A stretch of DNA of 64,000 nt from Caballeronia arationis (GTDB lineage Bacteria > Pseudomonadota > Gammaproteobacteria > Burkholderiales > Burkholderiaceae), in contig NZ_FCOG02000032.1 of assembly GCF_001544975.2 (NCBI RefSeq), forward strand, positions 16,101 to 80,100, written 5' to 3'. How positions within the stretch are numbered: the first letter of the stretch is position 1; every line of letters starts with the position of its first letter. A program made the translations under genes and the position numbers. A model generated the notes under the pieces. That model was given only the letters and a program-made list of their open reading frames with translations. It searched no databases and was not told where the DNA came from. Positions 26,503-35,774 of the stretch are shown here, piece by piece.

Positions 26503-27894
26503 TCAGGCGCGCCTTTCCAGCCATCCGTCGGCGCGTGCGACGGCGGCGCGCAGCACGCGCTCGAGCCCTTCCGACGCGGCCATGCTGCCCCACAGCAGCT
26601 TGTCGCTCGCGAACGCCTTGAGCGGATCGGGCGAGGCGAAGAAGCCGTGTGCGACTGCCGGGTCCATCACGCCGTCCTGATAGGTGTAAGGCAGCTTGCC
26701 CTCGTGCCAGCGTTCGAGGAAGCGGAAGAAGAGCGCGGGCAGGATGGCGGTCGCGTTCGGATCGACGTTGCGGGCGAAGCATTCGGAAAGCGTCGGCGCG
26801 ATGAAGCCGGGCAGCTTCGAGAAGCCATCGGCGGCGACGCGCTGGTTCGTGTCCTGGATATGCGGATTGCTGAAGCGGTCGAGCACGACGTCGCGATACT
26901 TCGCAAGATCGAGCGGGCTCGGCGTGAGGCACGGAATCACGTCTTCGGTGACGTAGGCCTCGGCGAACGCGCGGATCCCGGGATCGAGCGTGCCTTCGTG
27001 GATATATTGCAGCCCGACGAGCGTCCCCGCCCACGCGATGCAACTGTGGCTCGCGTTCAGGATGCGGATTTTTGCTTCCTCATACGGCAGCACCGACTCG
27101 ACCAGTTCCGCGCCGACCTTTTCCCACGCGGGCCGCCCCGCGCAGAAGTGATCCTCGATGACCCACTGGATGAACGCCTCGCCCATGATCGGCGAACGGT
27201 CGTCGAAGCCGGTCGCGGCCTTCACGCGCTCGCGCACGTCCGGTGTCGGACGCGGCGTGATGCGGTCGACCATCGAATTCGGACACGACGTGTTCGCGGT
27301 CATCCAGTCCCGCAACGCGGTCTCGCCGCGCAACTCCAGGAATTCGAGCATGCCGGCCTTGAAGCGATCGCCGTTGCTGCGCAGGTTGTCGCAGTTCTGC
27401 AGCGTGACCTTGCCGGCGTTGCCGTTCATGCGTGCGTCGAGAATCGCGGCGAGCGCGCCGTAGATCGTCGTGCGCGCGCCTTTCAGGTCGGCGGCGAGAT
27501 CGGGATTGGCGGTATCGAGCCGGTCGTTTTCGTCGAGGTAATAGCCGCCTTCCGTCACGGTGAACGACACGATCTTCGTTTCGGGCGCGGCGCCCGCGAC
27601 GACCAGCGCGTTCAGATCGGCGGACCAGGGCACGACCTGTGTGATCGCCTTGACCGTCTCGTACGCACGCTCGCCCTGCGGCGTCACCGTTTCGAGCGTG
27701 TAGGCGCCGTCCTGGGCCGCGAGCGCTTCGAGCACGGCGTTCATGTCGCCGCGAATGTTGCCGACGGTCAGCGACCAGCGCGTGTCGCCCGACTCGATCA
27801 GCCGGTGCAGGTACCACGCCTGATGCGCACGGTGAAACGATCCCGCGCCGATGTGCAGGATCACATCGGCGGCCGCACTGCGTTCGCTAGTCAT
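26503..27894 (-). CDS. dalD: D-arabinitol 4-dehydrogenase / mannitol dehydrogenase family
   Basis: This 463-residue protein belongs to the polyol-specific long-chain dehydrogenases. It has the N-terminal cofactor segment VILHIGAGSFHRAHQAWYLH and the family active-site segment KIRILNASHSCIAWAG, with the catalytic Lys and the Asn/His pair. The length of ~460 fits D-arabitol dehydrogenase better than mannitol dehydrogenase (~490), and the next gene is xylulokinase. The likely reaction is D-arabitol + NAD to D-xylulose, with possible mannitol-to-fructose activity. The start at 27894 has GAGGA upstream and leaves a ~110-base leader from the shared promoter block; the longer open frame upstream overlaps that promoter. 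Confidence 0.87.
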   Translation of the reverse strand: MTSERSAAADVILHIGAGSFHRAHQAWYLHRLIESGDTRWSLTVGNIRGDMNAVLEALAAQDGAYTLETVTPQGERAYETVKAITQVVPWSADLNALVVAGAAPETKIVSFTVTEGGYYLDENDRLDTANPDLAADLKGARTTIYGALAAILDARMNGNAGKVTLQNCDNLRSNGDRFKAGMLEFLELRGETALRDWMTANTSCPNSMVDRITPRPTPDVRERVKAATGFDDRSPIMGEAFIQWVIEDHFCAGRPAWEKVGAELVESVLPYEEAKIRILNASHSCIAWAGTLVGLQYIHEGTLDPGIRAFAEAYVTEDVIPCLTPSPLDLAKYRDVVLDRFSNPHIQDTNQRVAADGFSKLPGFIAPTLSECFARNVDPNATAILPALFFRFLERWHEGKLPYTYQDGVMDPAVAHGFFASPDPLKAFASDKLLWGSMAASEGLERVLRAAVARADGWLERRA

Positions 27895-27986
27895 GTCTGT
27901 CGTCCTCTGAATGGAAGCGTCCGTCGATGGCGTCCGCTGTTGTGCGTCGATGCCGGCGAGGAGTTCGGTTCCAGATGGCCGGTGAT

Positions 27987-28041
27987 CGATCAATTGCTCT
28001 CGTTGTGAGCGAATGATCGTATCCGGATCGCGGAAAGTCAA
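27987..28041 (-). promoter_or_regulatory. Promoter/operator of dalD-xylB-regulator operon, shared with smo operon
   Basis: On the minus strand, a -35 TTGACT (28041-28036) and -10 GATCAT (28018-28013) are 17 bases apart. The block 28018-27987 matches the smo promoter block at 27 of 32 positions, including GAGAGCAATTG. The same arrangement at two operons of one pathway strongly suggests one regulator controls both. Confidence 0.7.
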
Positions 28042-28167
28042 GGCGCCTTGCAGCACGTCGAGCGTTGCAATGCGGCAGGAAACATCGGGGAAACGGCGGC
28101 GCGCACGCGTGACCTGAACGCTGCGATCGTTGCGTCGCACAACGATCGTTTGAAACGACCCCGACGC

Positions 28168-28989
28168 TCAGCGCGAATTTGCCGGATGCGCGTCGAACAC
28201 AGGGCCTTGCACGAAGCGCACGTCGAATTGCTGGAGAGCGTCGAACTGCGCTTCGTCGACGACGTGACTGAAGATGAGCGGAATGCGCAGGCGGCTCGCG
28301 TAGCCGACGAGATGCTTTACCACCGAATCGCGCAGTGCCGACGCCGCATCCATCTTGATGAAGTCGAGCCGCGCCATCTCCGACACCGACATGATCTGCC
28401 CGGCGTTCGGAAGATTGCCCGCGACCTTGAAGCCGTAGCGCTGGTAGCTCTTCGTCAGATAGCCGAGAAACGTCTTGTGCGCGACGGCCGCCGCCGGCAG
28501 TTCGATCACGATGCGCGAAGGATTGAGCCCGAAATCGATCAGCACGGACGAGAAGTGCAGCCCGTGATCGTATTTCACGCTCTTCAGGAGCCGTTCGTGG
28601 ACGCGCAGGAACAAGAGGCCCGGCCGCTGCGTCCCGAAGAAATTGAACGCGTGCAGGGCGCGCGACAGGCGATCCAGCTCGACCAGTTCCCGATCGTCTT
28701 CGATTTGCGCGAACGGATCGTAGGACTCGCCCCCGCCGACGAGCGTCAGCGCCTGCATGCCGAGTTCGTCGCCGAAACGCTCGGCGCTCTCGGGCGACGC
28801 GGAGAGCGTCTGCGGAAAGCTGTGCGTGCCGACATCGAAGATCGGTTCGTAGGCGCTCGCGAGCGTGCCGTCGTGGTAATGCGCGACGGCCACGCCGCCA
28901 TGCTCGCAATCGCCGAGCGCGATATGCGCGCCGAGAAACGGATGTGTCGCTGCTTTGGAGACGAGTTCGGGGACGGTCGGCGCGATCAT
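28168..28989 (-). CDS. Degenerate EAL-domain protein
   Basis: This 273-residue single-domain protein has an EAL (c-di-GMP phosphodiesterase) fold signature: AYEPIFDV near the start, RIVIELPAAAVAH, LDFIKMDA and VRFVQGPVFDAHP at the end. Catalytic features are lost. There is no EAL triplet after the first strand, the metal-binding ELTE-type motif reads ELPA, the DDFG loop is replaced by GNLP, and the late EGVE motif reads HVVDEAQ. It should therefore not hydrolyse c-di-GMP and may act as a binding or scaffold protein. The start at 28989 has no clear ribosome site; upstream in-frame codons exist. It is divergent from hmgA. Confidence 0.75.
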   Translation of the reverse strand: MIAPTVPELVSKAATHPFLGAHIALGDCEHGGVAVAHYHDGTLASAYEPIFDVGTHSFPQTLSASPESAERFGDELGMQALTLVGGGESYDPFAQIEDDRELVELDRLSRALHAFNFFGTQRPGLLFLRVHERLLKSVKYDHGLHFSSVLIDFGLNPSRIVIELPAAAVAHKTFLGYLTKSYQRYGFKVAGNLPNAGQIMSVSEMARLDFIKMDAASALRDSVVKHLVGYASRLRIPLIFSHVVDEAQFDALQQFDVRFVQGPVFDAHPANSR

Positions 28990-29137
28990 TGTGTACGTAG
29001 CTTTGGGCAGGGCGCGATGCCGGATGCGATGACGCAGCGAGGCATCCGTCGATGGTAGCAGCGCGCGGCGCGCCGCTTTGCACAATATTCACATATTGAT
29101 ATTCCCGCTCCATACCGCACGACGCGTGCCCCTAGGG

Positions 29138-29182
29138 TTTACGACGATTTAACTAAACGTAATTCGTTTTACTATTCGTAAA
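29138..29182. promoter_or_regulatory. Inverted repeats in the hmgA upstream region
   Basis: Upstream of hmgA lies an AT-rich segment with TTTACGA (29138-29144) inverted as TCGTAAA (29176-29182). Inside it is a smaller repeat, AAACG-TAATT-CGTTT (29155-29169). This stands out in GC-rich DNA and is a plausible operator for homogentisate genes. No regulator gene lies next to it. Confidence 0.35.
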
Positions 29183-29253
29183 TCATCTTCGTCCGTCTAA
29201 AAACGCGGCCACTCGCGTTCAAAGGCGGACAGCCCAACGAGGACATCATCACC

Positions 29254-30591
29254 ATGCCGACGTTCGAGACTCACACGGACACGAGCCTTCACTATCAGTC
29301 GGGCTTCGCCAACGACTTCGCGACCGAGGCGCTGGCAGGCGCCCTGCCGCTCGGCCGAAACTCGCCGCAGCGCGCACCCTATGGGCTCTATGCCGAGCAG
29401 TTGTCGGGCACGGCGTTCACCGCGCCGCGCGCGCACAACCGCCGGTCGTGGCTTTATCGCATTCGCCCGGCGGCGGTCCACATGCCGTTCACGCAGGTCA
29501 CGGGCGACGAGTTGCGCGCGAAACTCGTCGCGAATTTCGCTGAAGTGCCGCCGACGCCACCGAACCAGCTTCGCTGGGACCCGCTGCCGATGCCCGCCGA
29601 GCCGACCGATTTCGTCGACGGCTGGGTGACGATGGCGGGCAACGGCGCCGCCGAATCGATGACGGGCTGCGCGATCCACCTGTACGCCGCGAACCGCTCG
29701 ATGAAGGACCGCTTCTTCTACAGCGCGGACGGTGAGTTGCTGATCGTCCCGCAGGAAGGGCGGCTCGCGATCTTCACGGAGATGGGCAAGCTCGATGTCG
29801 CGCCGTTCGAGATCGCGGTGATTCCGCGCGGCGTGCGTTTCTCCGTCGCGCTGCCGGACGATCAGGCGCGCGGCTACATCTGCGAGAACTTTGGCGCTCT
29901 GCTGCAACTGCCGGATCTCGGGCCGATCGGCTCGAACGGCCTTGCCAATCCGCGCGACTTCCTCACGCCGCAAGCCGCGTATGAAGATCGCGAAGGCGCG
30001 TTCGAGCTCGTCGCGAAGATGAACGGCGTGCTGTGGCGCGCGGACATCGGCCATTCGCCGCTCGATGTCGTCGCGTGGCATGGCAACTACGCGCCCTATA
30101 AGTACGACCTGCGCCACTTCAACACGATCGGCTCGATCAGCTACGATCATCCCGATCCGTCGATCTTCCTGGTGCTGCAGTCGGTGAGCGACACGCCGGG
30201 CGTCGATACGATCGACTTCGTGATTTTCCCGCCGCGCTGGCTCGCCGCCGAGGATACGTTCCGCCCGCCGTGGTTCCATCGCAATGTCGCGAGCGAGTTC
30301 ATGGGACTCGTGCACGGCGCCTACGACGCGAAGGCCGAAGGTTTCGTGCCGGGCGGTTCGAGCCTGCACAACTGCATGTCGGGACACGGCCCGGACGCGG
30401 GCACGTTCGAGAAGGCGTCGGGCATCGATACATCGAAGCCGGCCAAGGTCGGCGACACGATGGCGTTCATGTTCGAAACCCGCACGCTGATCAAGCCGAC
30501 GCAGTTCGCGCTCGAAACCGCGCAACTGCAGGCGCATTACTATGAATGCTGGCAAGGCCTCACGAAACATTTCAACCCGGAGCAACGATGA
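29254..30591 (+). CDS. hmgA: Homogentisate 1,2-dioxygenase
   Basis: This 445-residue Fe(II) ring-cleavage dioxygenase converts homogentisate to maleylacetoacetate in tyrosine/phenylalanine catabolism. Family segments are YQSGFANDFATEALAGALPLG, RIRPAAVHMPF, the iron-site region PPWFHRNVASEFMGLVHGAYDAK (two His and Glu) and the late SLHNCMSGHGPD histidine. GAGGA precedes the ATG. The stop overlaps the fumarylacetoacetase start as ATGA. No maleylacetoacetate isomerase is seen in this window, so it must be encoded elsewhere or isomerisation is non-enzymatic with glutathione. Confidence 0.97.
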   Translation: MPTFETHTDTSLHYQSGFANDFATEALAGALPLGRNSPQRAPYGLYAEQLSGTAFTAPRAHNRRSWLYRIRPAAVHMPFTQVTGDELRAKLVANFAEVPPTPPNQLRWDPLPMPAEPTDFVDGWVTMAGNGAAESMTGCAIHLYAANRSMKDRFFYSADGELLIVPQEGRLAIFTEMGKLDVAPFEIAVIPRGVRFSVALPDDQARGYICENFGALLQLPDLGPIGSNGLANPRDFLTPQAAYEDREGAFELVAKMNGVLWRADIGHSPLDVVAWHGNYAPYKYDLRHFNTIGSISYDHPDPSIFLVLQSVSDTPGVDTIDFVIFPPRWLAAEDTFRPPWFHRNVASEFMGLVHGAYDAKAEGFVPGGSSLHNCMSGHGPDAGTFEKASGIDTSKPAKVGDTMAFMFETRTLIKPTQFALETAQLQAHYYECWQGLTKHFNPEQR

Positions 30592-31892
30592 GCACGTCCG
30601 AGCAACTGAAAGCCACGCTGGCCCCGGCGCTGAAAAGCTGGATCGATTCGGCCAATGACGCGGCAAGCGACTTCCCGATCCAGAACCTGCCGTTCGGCGT
30701 GTTCAGCAACGAGGTTAATCCGTCGCGGCGCGTGGGCGTGGCGATCGGCGACTGGATCGTCGATCTCGCCGCCCTCGAACGGGCCGGGCTTCTGCCGGTG
30801 AGCGGCGTGTTCGACAAGCCGCGCCTGAACGATTTCATCGCGCTCGGCCGCGACGCCTGGCGCAACGTGCGCATCGCGTTGAGCGCGCTGCTGGCGAACG
30901 GCAACGCGACCCTGCGCGACGACGCCGCGCTGCGCCAGCGCTCGCTCGTGCCGCAACCGGACGCGACGCTGCATCTGCCCGTCGAGATTCCCGGCTACAC
31001 CGATTTCTATTCGTCGAAGGAGCACGCGACGAACGTCGGCTCGATGTTCCGCGATCCGAAGAACGCGCTTTTGCCGAACTGGTCGGAGATGCCGATCGGG
31101 TATAACGGGCGCGCGTCGTCGGTGATCGTGAGCGGCACGCCGGTGCGTCGCCCGAACGGCCAGATCAAGCTGCCGAACGACGAACGGCCGGTTTTCAGCG
31201 CGTGCCGCAAGTTGGATATCGAACTGGAGATGGGGTTCATCGTCGGCGCGGGGAATGCGCTCGGCGAGCCGATCGACTGCAACGAAGCCGAGTCGCACAT
31301 CTTCGGCATGGTGCTCCTTAACGACTGGAGCGCGCGCGACATCCAACAGTGGGAATACGTGCCGCTCGGGCCGTTCAACGCGAAAGGTTTCGCGACGACC
31401 ATCTCGCCGTGGATCGTCACGCTCGACGCGCTCGAACCGTTTCGCACCGCGACGCCGAAGCAGGACCCCCAGCCGCTCGCGTATCTGCGCCACGAGGGCG
31501 ACCACGCATTCGACATCGAACTGCAAGTGACGCTTCGTCCCCAAAGCGTGTCGAAGGCGACCACGATTTCGCGGACCAACTTCAAGCTGATGTACTGGTC
31601 GATGGCGCAGCAACTCGCGCATCACACGGTCGCGGGCTGCAATACGCGCGTTGGCGACCTGATGGGCTCGGGCACGATCAGCGGGCCCACGACGGATTCG
31701 TGCGGCAGCCTGCTGGAGAGCACCTGGAACGGCCAGCGTCCGATCAAGCTGGAAGAGGGCGGCGAGCGCGCGTTCATCGTCGACGGCGACGAGCTCACGC
31801 TCACCGGCTGGTGCCAGGGCGACGGCTATCGCGTCGGCTTCGGCGAGTGCGCCGGGCGGATCCTGGCGGCGCGTGCCGTGCCTTCAGTCTGA
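30588..31892 (+). CDS. fahA: Fumarylacetoacetase
   Basis: This 434-residue hydrolase cleaves fumarylacetoacetate to fumarate and acetoacetate, the last step of tyrosine degradation. The N-terminal FAH domain (NLPFGVFSNEVNPSRRVGVAIGDWI) and the catalytic/metal segments DFYSSKEHATNVG, ELEMGFIVG and LNDWSARDIQQWEYVPLGPF are intact. GSGTISGPTTDSCGSLLE is a further family marker. The start at 30588 forms ATGA with the hmgA stop; the 14 in-frame codons before it lie inside hmgA. Its end overlaps the convergent MFS gene by 9 bases. Confidence 0.96.
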   Translation: MSTSEQLKATLAPALKSWIDSANDAASDFPIQNLPFGVFSNEVNPSRRVGVAIGDWIVDLAALERAGLLPVSGVFDKPRLNDFIALGRDAWRNVRIALSALLANGNATLRDDAALRQRSLVPQPDATLHLPVEIPGYTDFYSSKEHATNVGSMFRDPKNALLPNWSEMPIGYNGRASSVIVSGTPVRRPNGQIKLPNDERPVFSACRKLDIELEMGFIVGAGNALGEPIDCNEAESHIFGMVLLNDWSARDIQQWEYVPLGPFNAKGFATTISPWIVTLDALEPFRTATPKQDPQPLAYLRHEGDHAFDIELQVTLRPQSVSKATTISRTNFKLMYWSMAQQLAHHTVAGCNTRVGDLMGSGTISGPTTDSCGSLLESTWNGQRPIKLEEGGERAFIVDGDELTLTGWCQGDGYRVGFGECAGRILAARAVPSV

Positions 31893-33047
31893 GACGTTCG
31901 ACACCGCGCGCCCGGCGCGCGCTTCCCAGGCCGCCGCGACCAGAAACGCGGCGGCGCTCGCGACCAGCACCGCGATCAGTGCGTTCGGCCCGCTCTGGCG
32001 CATCAGCGCGCCCGCGACGACCGGGCCGCCGAAGCTCGCGATACTCCACGACCCACCGACGATCGACGTCGCCGAAACGAGCGCCGCGCCGCGAAAGCGC
32101 TCGCCGCACGCGACGAGCGACAGCGTGTAGATGCTGCCCGCCGCCGCGCCGATCACGTAGAGCAGCGGCCAGCAGACCCACGGCCGCGACGCCGCCCACG
32201 GCAAAAGCGGCAACAGCATCACCACGACCACCGCCGCGCCGATATGCACGCGCGTGCGTCCGACGTGATCGGCGAGCCAGCCGATGGGGAACTGCATCGT
32301 CGTGTCGCCGAGCAGGAGCGCGGAGGCGAAGAGCACCGCCACTTCCGCCGATACCCCGTGCGACATCGCGAAGAGCGGCATCAGCGAGAGCGCGAGCGTG
32401 TCGAAGAGCGCGAAGAAGCCGGTGCCGACCACGATGGCCGGCATGCGCGGCAGGACGTGCCGCCAGTTCGCGGGCGCGTCGTGCGTTTCCTCCGTCTGCG
32501 GCGCGACGCGGATCAGCGCGAGCGCGGGCAGCGCGCAAAGAAAGATCGCGCCGCACAGAGCGAAGCGCCCCGCCTGCCAGTCGCCGATAAAGCTCACCAG
32601 CACCGGCCCCGCCATCTGGAACAACGTGAAGTTGGTGGCGTAGATCGCGACGACGCGTCCGCGCGTCGAATCGTCGGCGAGTTGCGTGACCCATGCCTCG
32701 CCGATCGTGAACAGCAGCATCAGCGCCGCGCCGCACACGAAGCGCAGCACCGCCCAGAGCCACAGGTTGGTCGTAAATTGCATCAGCACCGTCGCGCCGG
32801 CCACCGCGATCACCGTGCCGACGATCGCCTCGCGCGCGCCGAACCGCGCGGCGATCCGGCTCGCGAGCGGCACGATGGCAAGGCCGCCGCCGGCGTGCAT
32901 CGCGGTCATCAGGCCGACGACGTCGGTGCCGTAGCCCGCCTGCGTCAGCGCAAGCGCGGTGAGCGGCAGCGTCGCGCCTAGGCCGAGCCCGACCACGGCG
33001 ACGCTGAGAATCAGTGCAAGAAAGTCACGCGAGAGAATGCGTTTCAT
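31884..33047 (-). CDS. MFS transporter (YcaD-like)
   Basis: This 387-residue major facilitator has twelve predicted helices. The first is SRDFLALILSVAVVGLGLGATLPLTALAL; the loop 2-3 signature region is MHAGGGLAIVPLASRIAARFGAREAI. Its shape resembles the YcaD/sugar-efflux-like clade of small drug or metabolite exporters. It is convergent with fahA and overlaps its last codons. No ribosome site is evident and no regulator is adjacent. The substrate is unknown. Confidence 0.85.
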   Translation of the reverse strand: MKRILSRDFLALILSVAVVGLGLGATLPLTALALTQAGYGTDVVGLMTAMHAGGGLAIVPLASRIAARFGAREAIVGTVIAVAGATVLMQFTTNLWLWAVLRFVCGAALMLLFTIGEAWVTQLADDSTRGRVVAIYATNFTLFQMAGPVLVSFIGDWQAGRFALCGAIFLCALPALALIRVAPQTEETHDAPANWRHVLPRMPAIVVGTGFFALFDTLALSLMPLFAMSHGVSAEVAVLFASALLLGDTTMQFPIGWLADHVGRTRVHIGAAVVVVMLLPLLPWAASRPWVCWPLLYVIGAAAGSIYTLSLVACGERFRGAALVSATSIVGGSWSIASFGGPVVAGALMRQSGPNALIAVLVASAAAFLVAAAWEARAGRAVSNVSD

Positions 33048-33175
33048 CGACGAACGCGCGCCGTCGCGGATTCACCGGGCGCGCGTGGAATTGTGAAGCC
33101 GTGATTGTGCCTTTTCCGATTGAAAGGCGGCGAGGGAGGCGGCGCGATCGCGCCGCTCGCCAGAAGGAAGAAGAA

Positions 33176-34348
33176 TCAGGCCGTCTGGCCGATTGCCGAG
33201 CGCCGCGCACGCCGCTCGATCGACGCCGACAGAAGCGTCAGGCCGAACGCGCCGCATGCCATCAGGACGCCGACCCACGGCAGCGCCTCGAGCGGTGCGC
33301 CCGCACTGATCGCGACGCCGCCGAGCCACGCGCCCGTCGCGTTGCCGAGGTTGAAGGCGCCTTGATTCAGCGTCGAGGCGAGGTTCGGCGCGTCGCTCGC
33401 GCGGTTCACGATCAGGATCTGCAGCGGCGGCACGATCGCGAACGCGAGCACGCCCCACAGGAAAATCGTGATCATCGCGGGGATTTCGAAGCGCATCGTC
33501 CCGGCGAAGATGATGAGAATCGCGACGATCGCGAGCAGGAACGACAGCAGCGAGCGCAGCACCTTCCAGTCGGCGAGCTTCCCGCCGAGCGTGCTGCCGA
33601 CCGTCAGCCCCAGCCCGAAGAGCAGCAGCACGTAAGTGACCGCATGCGGCGAGAAGCCGGTGACTTCTTCAAGGATCGGCGTGATGTAGGTGAAGACCGA
33701 GAAAAGGCTGGCGGACGCCAGCACGCTGATGCCGAGCACCATCAGCACCTGGGGATTCTTGAGCACGTCGAATTCGCGCAGGATGCTGGTTTCGCGCATC
33801 TCGATGTGCTTTGGCAGGCAGACGGCGAGCGCCCCCGCCGCGACGAGGCCGATCAGCGTCACGACCCAGAACGTCGCACGCCAACCGGCCGCCTGGCCGA
33901 GCGCGGTGCCGAGCGGCACGCCGAGCACGTTCGCGAGCGTGAGGCCGGTGAACATCAGCGCGATCGCCTGCGCGCGGCGGTTCGGCGCGACGAGGTCGGC
34001 CGCGACCACCGAACCGATGCCGAAGAACGCGCCGTGGCAGAACGCCGTCACGATGCGCGCGCCCATCAGGACCCAGTAGCCCGGCGCGATCGCGCACAGC
34101 ATGTTGCCGACGATGAACACGCCGATCAGCCCCATCAGCGCCTTTTTCCGCGGCATCTTCGCGGTGATGATCGCGAGGATCGGCGCGCCGATCGTCACGC
34201 CGAGCGCGTAGCCGGAGACGAGCATGCCCGCGGCGGGAATCGATACGTCGAGGTCGCGGGCGACATTGGGCAGCAGGCCCATGATGACGAATTCGGTCGT
34301 GCCGATGCCGAACGCGGCAATGGCGAGAGCGAGAAGAGGCAAGGGCAT
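33176..34348 (-). CDS. MFS transporter, DHA1 family (AraJ/YdhP-like)
   Basis: This 390-residue twelve-helix major facilitator belongs to the DHA1 drug:H+ antiporter group. It has the typical opening LALAIAAFGIGTTEFVIMGLLPNVA, the loop motif ILAIITAKMPRKKALMGL and the motif-C-like helix MFTGLTLANVLGVPLGTALG. AraJ/YdhP-type proteins export arabinose-like sugars or drugs; the substrate here is unknown. It lies 128 bases upstream of the other MFS gene on the same strand, so the two might be co-transcribed, but they are not close paralogues. Confidence 0.87.
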   Translation of the reverse strand: MPLPLLALAIAAFGIGTTEFVIMGLLPNVARDLDVSIPAAGMLVSGYALGVTIGAPILAIITAKMPRKKALMGLIGVFIVGNMLCAIAPGYWVLMGARIVTAFCHGAFFGIGSVVAADLVAPNRRAQAIALMFTGLTLANVLGVPLGTALGQAAGWRATFWVVTLIGLVAAGALAVCLPKHIEMRETSILREFDVLKNPQVLMVLGISVLASASLFSVFTYITPILEEVTGFSPHAVTYVLLLFGLGLTVGSTLGGKLADWKVLRSLLSFLLAIVAILIIFAGTMRFEIPAMITIFLWGVLAFAIVPPLQILIVNRASDAPNLASTLNQGAFNLGNATGAWLGGVAISAGAPLEALPWVGVLMACGAFGLTLLSASIERRARRSAIGQTA

Positions 34349-34658
34349 GGCGGCGGAGGGGCGCGGAAGTGTCGTCGCGACGCGCGTTTTCGAAATGAAG
34401 GACGCCAGGCGTTACGCGATGAATGAAGGAGTGAAGTGTACCGAAGGAAGCACGCGCTTGCTGGTGAAAACCCTTAGTTTTGTCGGTCGGGCACGGCGCT
34501 CGCGTGAGGCTTATTTTCCGGAAAGGTCCGATGTACGCATGAGTCTTCCCTGCGACGGGGCGCTTTTGAATGGTTCTTTTAATTACGCGATGTCAAAATT
34601 CGGATCATTGCGCGTTGGCGCGGTGTTGGGAAAGCGCCGCGTTTCCAGGAGTCATTCG

Positions 34659-35102
34659 ATGATCGATTGCCGCAGATTTCTTCAGGGCCTGCTTGCGACA
34701 GCAGCGCTTTTCGCCAGCGTCGCGCATGCGCAAAGCGGCACAACGGGACCCGTTGCGACCGTCGGAGGCTCGCTTCAGTTCGTGCAGGAGGGAAGCGCTT
34801 ACGTCGCGCAGATCGACGGCCAGCCGTTCGATCGCGTGAACGGCAGCCGCCTGCGCCATTTCGACGATACGTCGGGGCCGCACGAGGCGGTCGCGCGGAT
34901 GCTTGTCGAAGAGGGCAATGGCCTCGTGCTCTACGACTTCCGCAGGAAGCCGCCGGCGGTCGAGCGCATCGGACGGCGCCTCAGGATCGACAGCGTGTAC
35001 TGGCAGCGTGACGAAGCCGTGCTCAGAACCGGCGAAGGCTGGTACAGGTTCCAGCGCGGGACGCTGACGAGGCTCACGTCGTCGAAGACGATTTATCACT
35101 AA
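34659..35102 (+). CDS. Small secreted protein of unknown function
   Basis: This 147-residue protein begins with a convincing signal peptide (MIDCRRFLQGLLATAALFASVAHAQS). The mature ~120 residues are soluble and beta-rich looking, with YVAQIDGQPFDRVNGSRLRHFDD, VLYDFRRKPPAVERIGRRLRI and EGWYRFQRGTLTRL. I recognise no domain. The start at 34659 is supported by AGGAG eight bases upstream and by the signal peptide. It stands alone, 9 bases from the convergent pdeM end. Confidence 0.75.
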   Translation: MIDCRRFLQGLLATAALFASVAHAQSGTTGPVATVGGSLQFVQEGSAYVAQIDGQPFDRVNGSRLRHFDDTSGPHEAVARMLVEEGNGLVLYDFRRKPPAVERIGRRLRIDSVYWQRDEAVLRTGEGWYRFQRGTLTRLTSSKTIYH

Positions 35103-35111
35103 AGGCGGGTT

Positions 35112-35774
35112 TTACCCCCGCACTTCCAGCACCCTTTCCCCGGCGACGACATAAATCGCCTCGCCGCGCGCCGAGTCGTTGACTTCGAACCCGCCGGTGA
35201 ACTCGCCGAACGCGGGCAACACGCCGCCGCGCGCGCCGAAGCGAAAACACGGCAGCCGCACGCGGTCCGCGCGCGTCGCGATCCGGTACACCGGATGCTC
35301 GTGCCCCGCGAGCGCATACGCGTCGTCCACCGCCTGGGGATGGTGACAAAGCGCCCACGGTCCCATGTCGAACGGTTCGAACACCATCTCGATGCCGAAC
35401 GCCTCCGGCAACGCGCCCGCATGCCGGTCGTGATTTCCTTCGACGAGCAGCATCCGCAACTGTCGATGCCGCGCGCGCCACGCCGACAGCGCGCCCAGCG
35501 TCTCGTCGGCATGCGATTCCCGCGCGTGCAGCAGGTCGCCGAGAAACACGATCGACTCCGGCCGGTGCGTCGCGACGAGCGCATCGAGCCGCGCAAGGTT
35601 CGCATCGGTCGACCCCGCGGGCACCGGAATGCCGCGCGCACGGAACACGGCGTCCTTGCCGAAATGCGCATCGGCGACAAAGAGCGCCTTCAGGAGCGGA
35701 TCGAATGCCGCGCGCTCGGCCGAGAGCAGCAGCGTGTGGCCGGCGACATCGACGGTCAGCGCTTCGGTCGTCAT
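35112..35774 (-). CDS. pdeM: Ligase-associated DNA damage response metallophosphoesterase PdeM
   Basis: This 220-residue calcineurin-like phosphoesterase has all metal motifs: FVADAHFGKD, FLGDLLHARES, LVEGNHDRH, CHHPQ and AGHEHPVYRI. It is the last gene of the ligase-associated repair operon, and its ATG overlaps the helicase stop as ATGA. Family members are proposed DNA or nucleotide phosphoesterases that work with the Lhr-type helicase, exonuclease and ligase. Its exact substrate is not known to me. Confidence 0.9.
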   Translation of the reverse strand: MTTEALTVDVAGHTLLLSAERAAFDPLLKALFVADAHFGKDAVFRARGIPVPAGSTDANLARLDALVATHRPESIVFLGDLLHARESHADETLGALSAWRARHRQLRMLLVEGNHDRHAGALPEAFGIEMVFEPFDMGPWALCHHPQAVDDAYALAGHEHPVYRIATRADRVRLPCFRFGARGGVLPAFGEFTGGFEVNDSARGEAIYVVAGERVLEVRG

